DNA of 64,000 bases from Silene latifolia. Lineage: Eukaryota; Streptophyta; Magnoliopsida; Caryophyllales; Caryophyllaceae. Positions 52,201-63,691 of this stretch are shown piece by piece. The notes under the pieces are model-generated. The model ran no database searches, had not been told where the DNA came from, and saw only the letters and a list, made by a program, of their open reading frames with translations. The position numbers and the translations under genes are program-made. Numbering within the stretch: the first letter of the stretch is position 1; every line of letters begins with the position of its first letter. The DNA lies in assembly GCF_048544455.1 (NCBI RefSeq), contig NC_133536.1:195551325-195615324 (forward strand). The letters are read 5' to 3'.

Positions 52201-52880
52201 CCAACTGAAGCACAAGCGACGATAAGGGCTACTTTGAATCTGTGAAATGTAACCATTTTTCTGTTCTTTATACCACCCTGAATTCCTGATCACATAATTT
52301 AATTCAGAAAAAATATAGAGAATGCTAAGAAACATGCATCCAACTAACTCGAATTCGCAGACCTTCGAAAATGAAAGATAATCGAAACCCACTTCATAAA
52401 ATATGATAAAAAAAAACTTCCAGAGTAGTACGTTAAGCAAATTTTGTCAGAAATAATGCAACTTTGATGCATTAATGACAGCTAGTTTATCAAAATAATA
52501 GACGGTGACCAAAAAAGATAATATTTCTTATAACCTACATTAAATTTTCGTACATACAATCTGGCATCTGGGTACTATGATTTCTACATTTGTTTATTTC
52601 ATTTCAATCTCAAATCTTCAAACAACCCATAAAAAAAACATGAAATAAATAATCCTTACGTATTTTGAACAGGCGTATGAAAATGAAGTGAACGGACAGA
52701 CGGAGGGAGTACTGTATTATTACCTGAAGAAAATTCTGACATTGTTGGAGGTATCATAGGACTAAAATGAGGAGATGAAACAGGAGAAATTTCTGTAGCA
52801 TCAACAAACAAGAAATGTAACAACAAACTTTGTTGTTGTATAAAAACAACAAAACAAAGAAACATAAACTTGTTCATCAT
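49256..52880 (-). CDS. Receptor-like protein kinase (At1g80640 type)
   Basis: Minus-strand gene of ten exons: 52724-52880, 52115-52285, 51773-52026, 51124-51256, 50963-51026, 50787-50883, 50563-50665, 49724-49842, 49548-49637, 49256-49432; all GT-AG, phases consistent, 454 residues. The first in-frame ATG is at 52880 (an upstream TTG is not a start). Residues 1-28 form a signal peptide, 29-70 a short Pro/Ser-rich outer part, about 71-93 one membrane span. Kinase motifs: GVGGFG loop 159-164, Lys180 (VAVKK), HRD 275-277 (RD kinase), DFG 295-297, APEYL from 320. The conserved stretch [16 protein letters not shown] and the tail [12 protein letters not shown] match the At1g80640/At2g25220 group. 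Membrane serine/threonine kinase; ligand unknown. It looks intact. Confidence 0.94.
49937..50020. repeat. AGCTCG-type repeat remnant in a kinase intron
   Basis: GGGCTGTAAATGATATGAGC followed by AGCTCAGCTCGAAATCGG; same word style as 19555-20155 and 25906-26130. Intron between the exons at 49842 and 50563. Confidence 0.4.
51325..51547. repeat. Long intronic inverted repeat (foldback), arms about 85-93 bp
   Basis: Arm 51325-51417 (starts TTGTATCGTAAAGC, includes AGACTAGACGTGTTTTCCAA and ends TTTAAGAT) pairs with 51463-51547 (starts ATCTTAAGCG, ends GCTTTACGATACAA). They differ by a few substitutions and one 9-bp gap. The 45-bp spacer contains another copy of the arm phrase GATATCGTGGATTATTTTG. 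It lies in the kinase intron between 51257 and 51772. Confidence 0.85.
51544..51704. repeat. Second intronic inverted repeat, arms about 31 bp
   Basis: 51544-51573 (ACAAAATCC then TTTTCACTTGATTTACTAATA) pairs with 51674-51704 read in reverse, with 2-3 differences; spacer about 100 bp containing CACCGCCACAAGCC. Directly adjoins the first foldback. Confidence 0.75.
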
Positions 52881-53324
52881 TTTTGTCCTACGTTTGTTCA
52901 ATATGTTAAGAAATGAAATTGTTGTATAATGTAAATGTGAATCACAATGTGAAAAAAGAAAATAAGAAAAAAGATGACAAATTATTCAAGACATGTCATA
53001 ATCTATTGATGTCACTATCATTCACTGAAACTAAAGTGTGTATAATGTTTAAGCAAGTAGTTATAAAAAGTGAGCACAATATGTAAACAATTCTCTCATT
53101 TTTATATTTTTCACTTTTTTTTTTTTATAAGAAATAAAGTCACACCTTGCACGTCTGCACACGTTATTCATTGTCGGTTAAGTCTTAAGTCAATTGATAA
53201 GTCTATTTTTATTCTCACACTTGACGTGGGTCTTTGGTTATAGTCATAAACATCGAATTCGTAAATCGGGTCACTTAAATTGGTTACGATACGATTATTT
53301 TCGGTTTGGATTTAATTGGGGTTA
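52881..53324 (-). promoter_or_regulatory. Upstream region of the kinase gene
   Basis: About 440 bp between the kinase start codon and the Helitron end at 53325. A TTATAACT TATA-like box at about 53055 on the minus strand is the best candidate. AT-rich; no other element recognised. Confidence 0.3.
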
Positions 53325-53629
53325 CTAGTGTTAAATCCGTGCAAAAAATGCACGGGACGTAGTAACAATCGCTAAAATTAGATTCGTAAGCATATAAATG
53401 AGCATGATTAAATTTCCAAACTCTTGACAATTTAAAAAATCCACAATTGAATATTCGGCGTATATGTTATTACGATTGTTACTACGCTAATCACTACCAT
53501 ACGATACAAATTGTCCAACAAATCTACCTAGTATAAAAGCTAGGTTTTTTCGTGACTTCTCATTGGTTGCTAAATTTAGGGATATATTTTGCATGTGGAC
53601 CCCGCCATGATTTATATGACAATTAATTA

Positions 53630-54367
53630 GGGGTCGTTTGGTTCATGGGGGAATTTATTTCATGTGGGAAGTAGAAATTCACATGAATTGAGTTCCTACA
53701 TGTAATTCATGGGAAATGCCCAAAACTTATTTGGTTGCCATCCAGGAATTGACACTTCCCATGAAATAAATTCCCGTATGTTGTTTGGTTGGATAACTCA
53801 AATCCTATGATTTTTTGTTGTAAATACTATTTTACCCTTTTGCTAAAATTTATTATTTCACCCTTAATTCATATATATGACATACAAAATTTGATCTTAG
53901 CTTACAAGATTTAACAACATGAAAAAAATGATTGTCCGTATGTTCCCATTTATTATCAGAAAATCTAATAAAAATAAATTAAAGTAGCATAAATTATAAA
54001 AAACTATGTTCCAAATCGTATCCGTCACAAGCTTGTGACGGATATCGCCGTCACAAAAGAGATTTTATGAATTAAACAAGGAGGAAAAAAAATTTGTGTG
54101 AAGAAGATGACGGTGGATAGAAGAGTTAAATGGTTATGTTTTTAATAAGGGTAGAATAGTAAAATATTACTTTAAAAAACACAGGAATTGGGAATGACCA
54201 AGGGGGGGCTTGGTCAGCCACTTCCTACATGATGTAGGAATTAGAGTTCCTATGGAACTCTAGATTCCTCCATTTTGAAAAAAAATGGGTAACCAAACAA
54301 GAGTCTTAAATCCCAATTCATGGGATTTTGGAATTCCTGTGTTTTTCTGAGGCAACCAAACAACCCC
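53630..54367. mobile_element. PIF/Harbinger-type MITE, TSD TTA
   Basis: 738-bp element starting GGGGTCGTTTGGTTC and ending CAACCAAACAACCCC, with TTA at 53627-53629 and 54368-54370. The subterminal regions with GGAATT and CCATG words are inverted copies. The 3-bp TTA duplication and GGGG...CCCC ends fit Harbinger MITEs. Contains a 26-bp perfect palindrome at 54019-54044. Confidence 0.75.
54019..54044. repeat. 26-bp perfect palindrome
   Basis: Each half is TATCCGTCACAAG and its exact reverse complement, with no spacer. Another GCCGTCAC word follows at once. Within the Harbinger MITE. Confidence 0.9.
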
Positions 54368-54878
54368 TTAGTCTCTCTCCTCAAATCAATCCTCCGCATT
54401 CACTTCCAGTTATTTAATTTCTCCTATTCCCCTCTTCAGAATTTCACTATGCATATATTAAAATGTTTTAATTTACATCAAATCATAAACTAAAACATAG
54501 TACATGCATAAAAAAGGTAAATCTGGCATATTTTTATGTGCTAAACAACAAGATAAAAAAATTAAATAGATTTGTAAAATTACTAAATGAACATAACTAA
54601 AAATATATAAAAAATTTAAAAATCATTAAATCAATGAGATTTAGTACAAAAAACAGAATATGAAAATTTTGGGCTTCAATTACTATTGTGAACAAATTCA
54701 ATTCATAATTTTATGTTTTTTTTAAAAAAAAAAGACAATTATCATCAGATCTAATTGATTAGCTACAAAAAAACAAATTAAAAATATTAGAATTTCAATT
54801 ATTTATTATAAAAATAAATAAATAAATTAAAAATAATAATGAGAATAAATCTATGAAATGCACTACAAACCCAAAAAA

Positions 54879-55561
54879 CTAGTTTTAAACCCGTGCAAAA
54901 TTGCACGGGTATATATTTGGGCCAGTATTAATGTTTTTGGATGTATATTTGTTTTTGCATTTCTATTGTAGTTATCTAGTTGGTCTAAATCTACGATCTA
55001 CATAATTTATGTTTAAATTTGTTACAAACACGTGTTCACATACACTGGTTTGTAAGGAAATAACGTAATCTACTCTTGTAAATAAAAATTGCATACATAA
55101 AAAACTTTACATCCGGATAAAAGAAATATAATCTAATATAATCAACTTTAACATATGTATGTAATTCATTTGCGTTTTATGTTCAATCCCGTATATAAAT
55201 GTTATTCCTTCTTGAAATTATGTAATTTTATTATTATGTAATTTTGTTTTAAAAGTTATGTAATTCAATTTCATTTACTCGCAATTGTAATTCATTCTGC
55301 GTATATGTTATTAATTTTATTTACACGGAATATATAAAATTATTTCATAATATTAATTCATAGAATTTTTTCATAATATTACTTCATAAAATTTGTTGTA
55401 AGACAGAATTTATCGCATGTTTGAAAAGACGGAAATCTGAAGAAATAAATACATTGCACACTCACGGGTCCCACCATAACATGAATTTCCAAAAAAAAAA
55501 AAAACTGCATTAATGACGTGGCGCGATGAGGATTGAGTATTGTCTTTTGTATTAATATAGA
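54879..55561 (-). mobile_element. Short non-autonomous Helitron E
   Basis: Minus-strand orientation: 3' CTAG at 54879-54882, hairpin CCCGTGC-AAAATT-GCACGGG just inside (54890-54909), and 5' end TCTATATTAATAC at 55561 on the minus strand. Flanked by A/T as expected. 683 bp, nested in Helitron D. Confidence 0.65.
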
Positions 55562-56301
55562 TAAGATTGACAATTTATATCAAATATAGATATTATATGA
55601 AGTATCCAGATTTAGGTAAATCTACAATTTATGAAAATGCATCTTTATACTGTATTAGAGGTAGATACAGTACAATAGAAACAAATTTACAAAATACCCA
55701 AAAAAAATATTTACAACCACTTCAAATTATAGAACGACAATAAAAATAAATAAATTTGAAATTACCGATATAAAGTTTATAAAAATTGAAAAAAATATAT
55801 ACACTTTAAAATACATGAAAGTGAATATAAAAAAAAATTCAATATAAGTTTTGGAGCATGCATACAAGAATTTCTTCTAATTGTTTTCTTTAATAATTAA
55901 CTTCAAACTTCAATTCTGATCCTATAGTTTTAAATAGAATTGTTAATTTGGTCTATCGAAAAGCTTTTTTATGCATTAAATGAGAAGAGATGAAAAAAGG
56001 TTGTTTAAGTTGAGTAATATGAGGGGTGAAAGATTAAATGATCTGAGGATGTAGAGAGAGTTTTTATTGCAAAAACCAAAAAAAGGATGTAGAGAGTTTA
56101 GGGGAAACAAAAAGAACAAGATGGGGAGATGAGGTGAGATGGAGTCATGAAGGAGTGAGGCGGCCTAAGTGTGAGCTTCTAGGTTAGGAATCTCCTAGAT
56201 AAGTAATATTTTTTTCCATATTTTAATTAGGGCTTATTTGGTTTCCTTATGCTTTATATCTTCGGCATTTTTTGTTTTACCGTAGTGGACAATATGTCAT
56301 G

Positions 56302-56788
56302 TAGACCTGTCAAACGGGTCGGGTCTCGAGTCGGGCCTTACAGGTCGGGTTATAGGTGTCTTGGGTCGGATTAGGGTCAGAATACGGGTCAGATAAAAGT
56401 TTATGACGTCTTTTATTTTACCATTTTCCAGCCGAAAAACATTTTTTAAAATTAAATTATATTTAATATTAATAATATTATTATATTCATTATTTTAATA
56501 ATTATTTTATTATTAATTGATATAAAATTGACGTTTAAATATTTTTTTTAATTAAAAATATAAAAATAATATAATATATTTTATATTTATTATTTCGAAT
56601 ATAAAATAAAAATATTAATATTTTAATAATATTCTTCATTTATTTTTGAACCATCGGGTCGAACGGGTTGGGTCGATTTTCGACCTTAGAATAACAGGTC
56701 ATTTCGGATTCAGGGTCATTTTGGGTCGCGGGTCAAGATTTACGGGTGTTTGTCCCTAAAAAAACCGAGTCATATTTTTACAGGTCTA
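56302..56788. mobile_element. GGGTCGGGTC-type MITE
   Basis: Starts TAGACCTGTCAAACGGGTCG and ends TTTTTACAGGTCTA, giving 9-bp terminal inverted repeats (TAGACCTGT/ACAGGTCTA). Arms are rich in GGGTC; the centre is very AT-rich. Non-coding. Superfamily uncertain. Confidence 0.6.
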
Positions 56789-57101
56789 ATATTGTCGTTT
56801 ATTTTCATGTTCGTCCATGTTAAAATATATTCACCAAAATCGCATTTGTGGCTCCGGAGCTCACTGCCAATGACATTCCTCCCCTTCTTTGCATTTTCTG
56901 TGTTTACGGTATATATGTACATTATTTTCTTCATTTCATTAATTCTTCTAATATTTCTGATTTTAGTTTGAAAATAAAGTTCTTCTATATGTAAATGCAA
57001 GAGTTTCAAACTATTTAAATTTTTCAAATGATAAATTTATTAGTATCTTATTTATTCAAGTTTTTAAATATTAAATCCCGTAAAATTCTATCCGCACGGG
57101 C

Positions 57102-57102
57102 A

Positions 57103-57181
<79 letters not shown>
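57102..57181 (+). repeat. (ATT)n microsatellite
   Basis: About 26 ATT units with one ATTACT interruption, near the 3' end of Helitron D. It makes a spurious poly-Asn ORF on the minus strand. Confidence 0.95.
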
Positions 57182-57182
<1 letters not shown>

Positions 57183-57273
57183 AACATCATTTTGTGTTAT
57201 TTTATTATTACATGAAATATACCCGTGCATATTTTTGCACGGGCCTAAAACTAGTGTAGAAGTAATATGAACT

Positions 57274-59029
57274 TTACAAATACTCAAAAATTTCTTGGTA
57301 AACTACGTTGGTTGTAATATTCGATGTACGCTTGTTACTGTCGCGGATTAATAGTTTAAGGCCTTGTTTGTTTGTAACCCTCGAGATCGCGACATAAAGT
57401 TGTCCATAACTGAAAACCGGTCTTGGAAGATAAATGCTCACTTGAGATAAGGACTGGCCCTGGCTTTTGTTTATTGTCATGGCAAAACAAACAGCAATGG
57501 AAAATTGTCTTCTACTAAACCGGACTGGAAATTTACTGGAATCTGAAGGAGTGAGTGTAATGCGGGCAATGTGCACTCTATCGCCTTTATGACTACCAGT
57601 CAACACTGTACAGCTATATACGCGTCTCCCTAAATCTGTCACTATTAATCTGGTACCATTGCACAACCCACGCGATTGATCAATATTTCTAAGGAGCATA
57701 ACCATAGCACCGACTTTCAATCTCAATTCATGGTTTGGGAGGCCAGAACATTTAATACTGTTCAAGAATTCTGTGGAATAAAGGTCAGGCTCGCCCATAG
57801 TTCTATCATCTCTACTTACCTCATCAGAGCTTAAGTAAATTCTCTCTTCCTCATGGATAAGAGATAACACATAATCATTTACATCTTCAACTATTTTGTG
57901 AGTGGGTGCAAGAATTGCCCTTTCTTGAAGATAATTTGGGTTCCATAACCGATTTTGAAGATCAGGATAAGTGATATCTACTAAGGAGGCAATGGGATTA
58001 GTCACGTGTTGAATAAGTAAATCGTCGGGGAACTCTATGTCAACCTCAGCATCACCATCATTTGGATCCCCGACCAACCCATCTCCAATTTTCAGAATCC
58101 ACTCCGAGAATTTCCTTATCTCATCTACATTAGTGTCTTCACTTCCGGCTTGTAAGCGCATATTTTTAGTCAATGTAAGCACCTGAAATTTAAGACATAC
58201 ACATCTTAGAAAATATAAATTAATTGAATAGCGTTTTACTACCCATTTGGAAACTAAGTTTTGAACATACCTTACATGAACTCCACAAATACGACGAACA
58301 AAGAGAAGCATGCACAACATCAGCCCTGCTCCCTTTGGAAACAACCGGTAATGTTTGGCGAAAATCGCCACCAAAAACTACCACTTTCCCGCCAAATGGT
58401 AGTGTTGCATTACGCGCATCTACAACACGCATGACGTCTTTCAAACTTCTATCAACAACCTCGAAACCATGTTTATGAGTCATCGGCGCTTCGTCCCATA
58501 TAATGAGCTTCGCTCTGATCAGCAATTCCGCTAAATCACTACCAGGTTTAATTCTGGGGCAAGTGGAGTTCTCGGTGAGATTGATTGGAATGCCAAGTCT
58601 CGTGTGCGCTGTTCTACCACCAGGTATCAACGTTGCTGCAATTCCGCTAGATGCAACAGGCAAAACAATTTCACCCTTGCTTCTGAGGGCAGCACATAAA
58701 GTTCGCCAGATGAATGTTTTACCAGTCCCCCCATAGCCTTACACAAAAAACACCCCTCCTTGATCGGATGCAATAGCTTCCATAATTTCATTATAGACCG
58801 TCGTCTGCTCATCAGTCATTGAAGATAGTTGAGACGCATGTTCTGCCTGGAGCGATTCTTTGTCATAAGACAACTCATCCATAACCATCGTGTTCGCGTG
58901 ATGTGTTGTTGACGATGTATCGGGTAGGGTCATCCCTTCAAATCTTGCCAAACTACTCCCATTTAATTGGAGTGATGCTTCTATGTCGATCAAAGCATAA
59001 TTTTTCAATTCCTCATCAGTTAGTTCCAA
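57274..59029 (-). pseudogene. Helitron Pif1-like helicase
   Basis: C-terminal half of the RepHel protein, which unwinds DNA during rolling-circle transposition. The N-terminal part (59029-58742) ends with GGVFFV, followed by a stop codon (58739-58741) directly before the Walker A motif GYGGTGKT; then WDEAPM (Walker B), [11 protein letters not shown], a GT-AG intron at 58183-58270, LTKNMRL, and the C-terminal [32 protein letters not shown] and YVAISRV motifs. The last codons give IFEYL and stop at 57274. The stop before Walker A makes this copy inactive unless read through. Confidence 0.85.
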
Positions 59030-59074
59030 ACCTATGATGATGTTTGCAGTGTCATCATAACGTATTGATAACTA

Positions 59075-61908
59075 TTATATGTGCAAAGAATGTAAATTAG
59101 ATGAACTAAATAGAAAGCAATATATTAAAGTAGTACCACGGTTTTGAAGAATATTACGTTGCCTGTGAAGGATATCATCTGCTAGAAAACTCCATGTTGC
59201 CTCCCAGACTCTATTTGGCATGGACAACGTCCCAGATAACAATAAAGTCGCAAAAAGTTTTCTAAGATAAAATCCAGAGGCCCATTCGCTTGCTTGCTCT
59301 ATCGCATCAATGTACTCTTTGTCGTCACCGATCAAGCCATATGCATAACACGCTTCCTTATACGTGTCATAGAGAGTGCCGTTAACCCTTCTTATGTCCT
59401 CGTAACGTTTGGGTCCCTTTACATGGTTCAACATGGTTCTCATAAAATATAATTCACCGCAAGTCGGCGGCACATGTTGCAACCTGCCTATCTTAAAATT
59501 CCATTTTCTAAGGGTCCACTCTCGCTGATCTTTATTCCACACAAATTTAGTTGGGAATTAATAGTACAATAAGTCCTTCGCTATCTGCAACTCTTCCTCT
59601 TCACTACTGTTAACTTTCATCCAAGATAGAAACTTTGACACTCCCATCGATGATTTCTCTAAGATCTCGTCAATAGGATCTTCATCATCAAACACAACGC
59701 TCTGTTCGCCAGGAAGGTGAAATGCACCTTTCGATCAAGGGAGTCCTGTAGTGAATGTCAAACGCGAATAGCCTCCAAACAGCCTCACATGCTGAAAGGT
59801 ACCTACAATCGTAGTATCGTTTAATCTCGTCCCCCTGTTCAGGAAATTGGTCGTTGCGGCGTCGATAAGAGGACTGCATTATCACTCGATCAGATCCCTT
59901 ATTTATATACTTGAAAAGATACTTAATCGCTTTAGACTGGTTACACCACTTCACATTGATATGTGCACGATATTTCAGCAATAAGTACAGGTTATATGGC
60001 ACGACAGATCCATTGTCAAGTGCCACTTTGTCCTTATATATTTTTGGTCCTGTTTTACTTCTCTTATAAATAGGATAACCGTCTTCGCCGATAGTTGTTC
60101 TTTCGGTACACTTTTTGGGGAAATGTTTAGAGCATGTAGACCCAACCATATACGGTGATCGTGGTTTTGCAGTTCCACACGGTCCATGAATCATGTGTGT
60201 GCAAACGACGGCATGTAACACAGGATTCTCAACCGGATCGGGGATTTCCGCTGAAATGATTTTAGCGATATCCGCAGCTTCAGGGAACTTGTCTTCTCGA
60301 TGTAAGAACAAAAGGATATGAGCATGTGGAAGACCACGCTTCTGAAATTCAATAGTATATACAACTGTGATAGAATTACGCAAACATATTAGATTATATA
60401 TTACGGCTTGATAAAATATGTCCAAATATTAAACCCGACAGATGAAAGATCACAGACTTTGCTCTAACCCTACCAAAGATATGGCGCTCTTTTAAATCAA
60501 TCATCAACTCTTCGAGCTTAATCTTGAATACGCGAGACAAAATATCAGGACGATCCTCGGGATTAAGTCCCCTATTTCTAACAAACCGGGTGATTTTTGG
60601 CCACTTGGGATTGCACTTAAACGTGATAAATAGATCAGGGTAACCGAACCACCTACAAATGGTCATAGTATCAAGGTAGTTTACTCTCATATATGGGCCA
60701 CCTCCCACCAAAGAAGAAGGAACAATAAGACGACTACCGGCGGAAGACGGCTCAACGTCCCCTCGTTCAACAGCTCTTCTAAGATTATTATAATTGTCCA
60801 CGCGAAGAAGATCTTGGTTGTAGCGTATAAACTTTAGTCTATGAGATTCAACCGATGCAAATCCGTCAACTAAAAACTGGTGATAGGCTTTACCGGATTG
60901 TAACAGAGTTGGAAATTCAATCGACAAAGGTCTATCCTGAATACGGAATGCATACCACTCTCTAAGTGTTAATTTATCACGCGGATTTTCAGAATTGCTA
61001 TTTCGAAGAGAATTTTCAGAGTGAGAAATTCCCAATCGGTAACCGTCTTCCCCGCACCGAAATAATAAAGGATACTGGAGGGCCATGAATAATGGGTGTA
61101 ACTCAGATATACGTTGTAAACTTCCGCATGACTTTTGTACAATAATATCTCATTTATCCATGTTTGGACCTAAATCACCCTCGATCAATGCTGCTACCTC
61201 TAAAACCGTTGGACGATTATACATTCTCCCATCCCTGTCTCTTCTATAGATGAGTCTGATACTCACGTCGACGTTTTCATCGGAAGACAATCTGTCCCTA
61301 GCCATCCTAAATGTCTTTGCAACATGATTATGTGAGTCGACCATCTTTTGCAGTAATTCAATCAGCTCATCGTTAAATCGCGCCGGAGTATCGTGGCTGA
61401 ATTCATAGGTAATTAATAATAAGTTGTGTTTATTTATATTAGGTAACTAAATACCAAAAGATTGATCTTTACAAATAATGCGTTAAACTAATATTCTAAC
61501 GTATTTGTCTTGTCTATGACATACCTGATTGCTTTTTTCCGATTTTCAACTTCTTCTTCTGTGTCATATATGTATAACTGACAAAATTTAGGAGTTGCTC
61601 CGGTTGGACGGCAACAAACTTCCTATTCGGTGAATATTTTGGCCTCTCATCCTGAATGTGTAGGGACCTCGACCTTGATTGACGGAATGATCAATCTTCC
61701 CACCCATGGATGTGAAAGAAAACATCCCGTTATAAGCCCAGATATTCTCAATAAAATGCTTACTAAATGGATGTTGTCTACTTAGTAGAGACTTTAGGAG
61801 TTGAGACGGTTCTTTTAACCATGGAAGCTTAACTTTGCCATCAGAGCAACACAATGAGAACTTAGGGCATCGAGTACCCTTTTTTTCTTTTTCCTTTCTT
61901 GAAACCAC
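59075..61908 (-). pseudogene. Helitron Rep domain and N-terminal region
   Basis: Encodes the rolling-circle replication initiator part of the Helitron transposase. 61908-61588 contains NIWAYNGMFSFTSMGGKIDH and GPYTFRMRGQNIHRIGSLLP; 61344-61150 and 61086-60394 form the Helitron-like N domain (MALQYPLLFRCGEDGY, RLIVPSSLVGGGPYM, GYPDLFITFKCNPKW); 60425-59688 has the Rep HUH motif GLPHAHI and the tyrosine motif KYLFKYINKG with the catalytic-type tyrosine pair; 59542-59075 leads towards the helicase. Several frame changes between these blocks show decay, although some may be introns (for example near 61450-61560). Confidence 0.8.
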
Positions 61909-62080
61909 ATTTGCGCTCTACATTTTGTGCACTCGTATTCTGGGTCACCAATATCCCAATATCCTTCGAGTACTGAAACATTAAATGTCACAACAATATG
62001 GAAAAGTTAAATAGTTTGATTTATATAGCTATTTAAATCAAGTTATAATACATCGATCATTAGCAAAAAAATAAAATGAC

Positions 62081-62800
62081 CTCCGTCGTTCCCCTGGGAA
62101 GATTGATTTTGTTGACTTCGGGAACATTCTCTGTATGAGCGAAATGAGCTCGTTTCACGTCCAGTGAATACTTCTTGGTTTTCAGAAACTAAACCACTAA
62201 AGTCATTATAAGATTCACCAAAAGCTGAACATAAATCTCTTACTAATCGCTCCACCACATCTGGTGGACTATCGATACCTAAGTAGTCATGTTATAAACA
62301 ACGGAGTTATGATAAAAGCACGTAATAACAATAACGATTGTTATATACAAATTGTTAAGATAGTATTCAATAATAATTTAAAACAAAATAACCATCGTTA
62401 ATGAATTGGGAGGATTAATTTTCTTGGCCGAAGGAATATTCTCCGCGTAAAGCAAATGACCACCTACCATGTCCGGTGACAGCTACTTGACTTTCTGGTA
62501 TTGAAGGTCTACATTCGTCGTATGATTCGCCAAAGGTTGAACATAAGTCTCTTACTAATCGTTCGACTACATCTGGTGGACTATCGATACCTGTGAAGTA
62601 ATGCAATAAACACCAGTTTAGAGAGTAATAAAATTTATACTCGGTTTGTTAAATATTTTATTTATAATAGACGGCATTTTATATACCTGTGGTGGTGGAA
62701 GTAAGTGGCATGGTTAGAGTAGAATATTGAGGATCTATTTGCACAGATACAGCTGATGTCACTCGTCTTGCTTGTCATCTAGTCGAAGCTAATATATACG
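62081..62800 (-). pseudogene. Helitron N-terminal exons, one tandemly duplicated
   Basis: Two exons (62278-62081 and 62590-about 62400) both start after an AG acceptor with codons for GIDSPPDVVERLVRDLCS and continue with FGESY, then diverge. Further upstream an exon (about 62775-62687) encodes RRVTSAVSVQIDPQYSTLTM...TSTTT and its donor joins the GID exon in phase. A stop codon upstream of QARRVTSAV and the lack of a clear start suggest decay. Function of this N-terminal region in Helitrons is not known to me. Confidence 0.55.
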
Positions 62801-63039
62801 AAATGGCTATTAGATTAGTTATTTTTGTTATAGCCATTAAATAAATTTTTTCCATGTTAATGACTAATATACAAAATGAAAGTTATTTAATATTTTAATT
62901 ACGAATAATAATTAAAAATATAAATAAGACAAAAATAGTTGTATTTATGTAAATTATATATGTACGGGTCCGATATCCGATGGCATCCGAAAAATATTGA
63001 GCCATATTTTTGATAAGTATAAAACAAAGCCCAACCCAA

Positions 63040-63200
63040 TGCAATAATATAGGTGACAATGGCCCAACTATTATTTAGATCCATAACTGAAACCCTAATA
63101 ACCCGTCCCTTATATACTCGCAATAACCCACCAACCCTCTTATTACCACACTTCTATTTCTTCGGCCGTCACTCTCCCCTCTCACTAAACTCTTCATATG
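63040..63200 (+). promoter_or_regulatory. Telo-box / GGCCCA promoter-like block
   Basis: ATGGCCCAAC at about 63058 (a TGGGCC site II word on the other strand), a GCCCAACCC word at about 63030, a telo-box AAACCCTAAT at about 63091, TTATATACTCG at about 63110 and a pyrimidine-rich leader (CACTCTCCCCTCTCAC near 63168). This order is typical of ribosomal-protein and other translation-gene promoters of plants. No matching ORF follows before the LTR at 63692, so it may be a captured or orphaned promoter. Confidence 0.45.
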
Positions 63201-63209
63201 CAACTTATT

Positions 63210-63231
63210 CAAAGTTTAGATCTAAACTTTG
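63210..63231. repeat. 22-bp perfect palindrome
   Basis: CAAAGTTTAGA followed at once by its reverse complement TCTAAACTTTG, in the leader region of the promoter-like block; TTTAGATCT recurs at 63240. Confidence 0.9.
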
Positions 63232-63691
63232 TATTACTCGTTTAGATCTGCCTTAACCCGGAAAAAAATACATCAATCTCCACACTTTTAATTTGAAGAT
63301 CTGCGCCGTCTATGATCGTTCATCACTGATTATGAAATTTTTTTATGTTCGTTGGTTTCCCGTCGTTTATTGCCATTATCAGTTCGCTTAACTCGGTATG
63401 TAAACTTCATATTCGTTTAACTATTCAAGTTTATGTTGATTTCATGGTAATTATAATTTTTCTTGATAATTTTTCAAATTATAGCTTGATTTTTGTTGAA
63501 GGCTTTGGTAGATCTGACCATTTTTATCTTAAAACTCATCTATGAATTTATAGTTTTTACTATCAATATTTTCGCTTAATTTAAGATATGGTTTTATTGA
63601 TTTAGCCATCATGGTTTAATTGATTATGGATCTTGATTTTTCTAAAAAAATTGTTGCATCACTCGAAAATTTTGTGCATGTTTACTTTATG

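Larger units (their letters stand above)
53523..57254 (+). mobile_element. Non-autonomous Helitron D
   Basis: 5' end TCTACCTAGTATAAAAGC with the TTTTTTCG phrase, preceded by A; 3' hairpin CCCGTGC-ATATTTTT-GCACGGG at 57222-57243, then CTAG at 57251-57254 and T. Length 3732 bp. It contains a Harbinger-type MITE, Helitron E and a GGGTCGGGTC-type MITE. No coding capacity of its own. Confidence 0.65.
53325..62850 (-). mobile_element. Autonomous-type Helitron C (decayed), split by Helitron D
   Basis: Minus-strand element. Its 3' end is CTAG at 53325-53328 preceded (in element sense) by the hairpin CCGTGC-AAAAAAT-GCACGG at 53337-53355. The coding part (57274-62800) lies upstream in element sense. 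Helitron D (53523-57254) sits between the helicase stop codon at 57274 and the 3' hairpin; without it the 3' UTR would be about 220 bp, normal for Helitrons. The 5' end (TC) was not identified; 62850 is only where recognisable coding ends. Confidence 0.6.

Noticed and set aside
52656-52901. Kinase start at 52901
   Set aside because: The codon there is TTG. The first ATG in frame is at 52880 and gives a good signal peptide.
57085-57100. Extra Helitron terminal hairpin (CCCGT...ACGGG)
   Set aside because: The stem is weak and no CTAG follows; the good terminator is at 57222-57254.
57048-57287. Poly-asparagine ORF on the minus strand
   Set aside because: It is an (ATT)n microsatellite read as codons.
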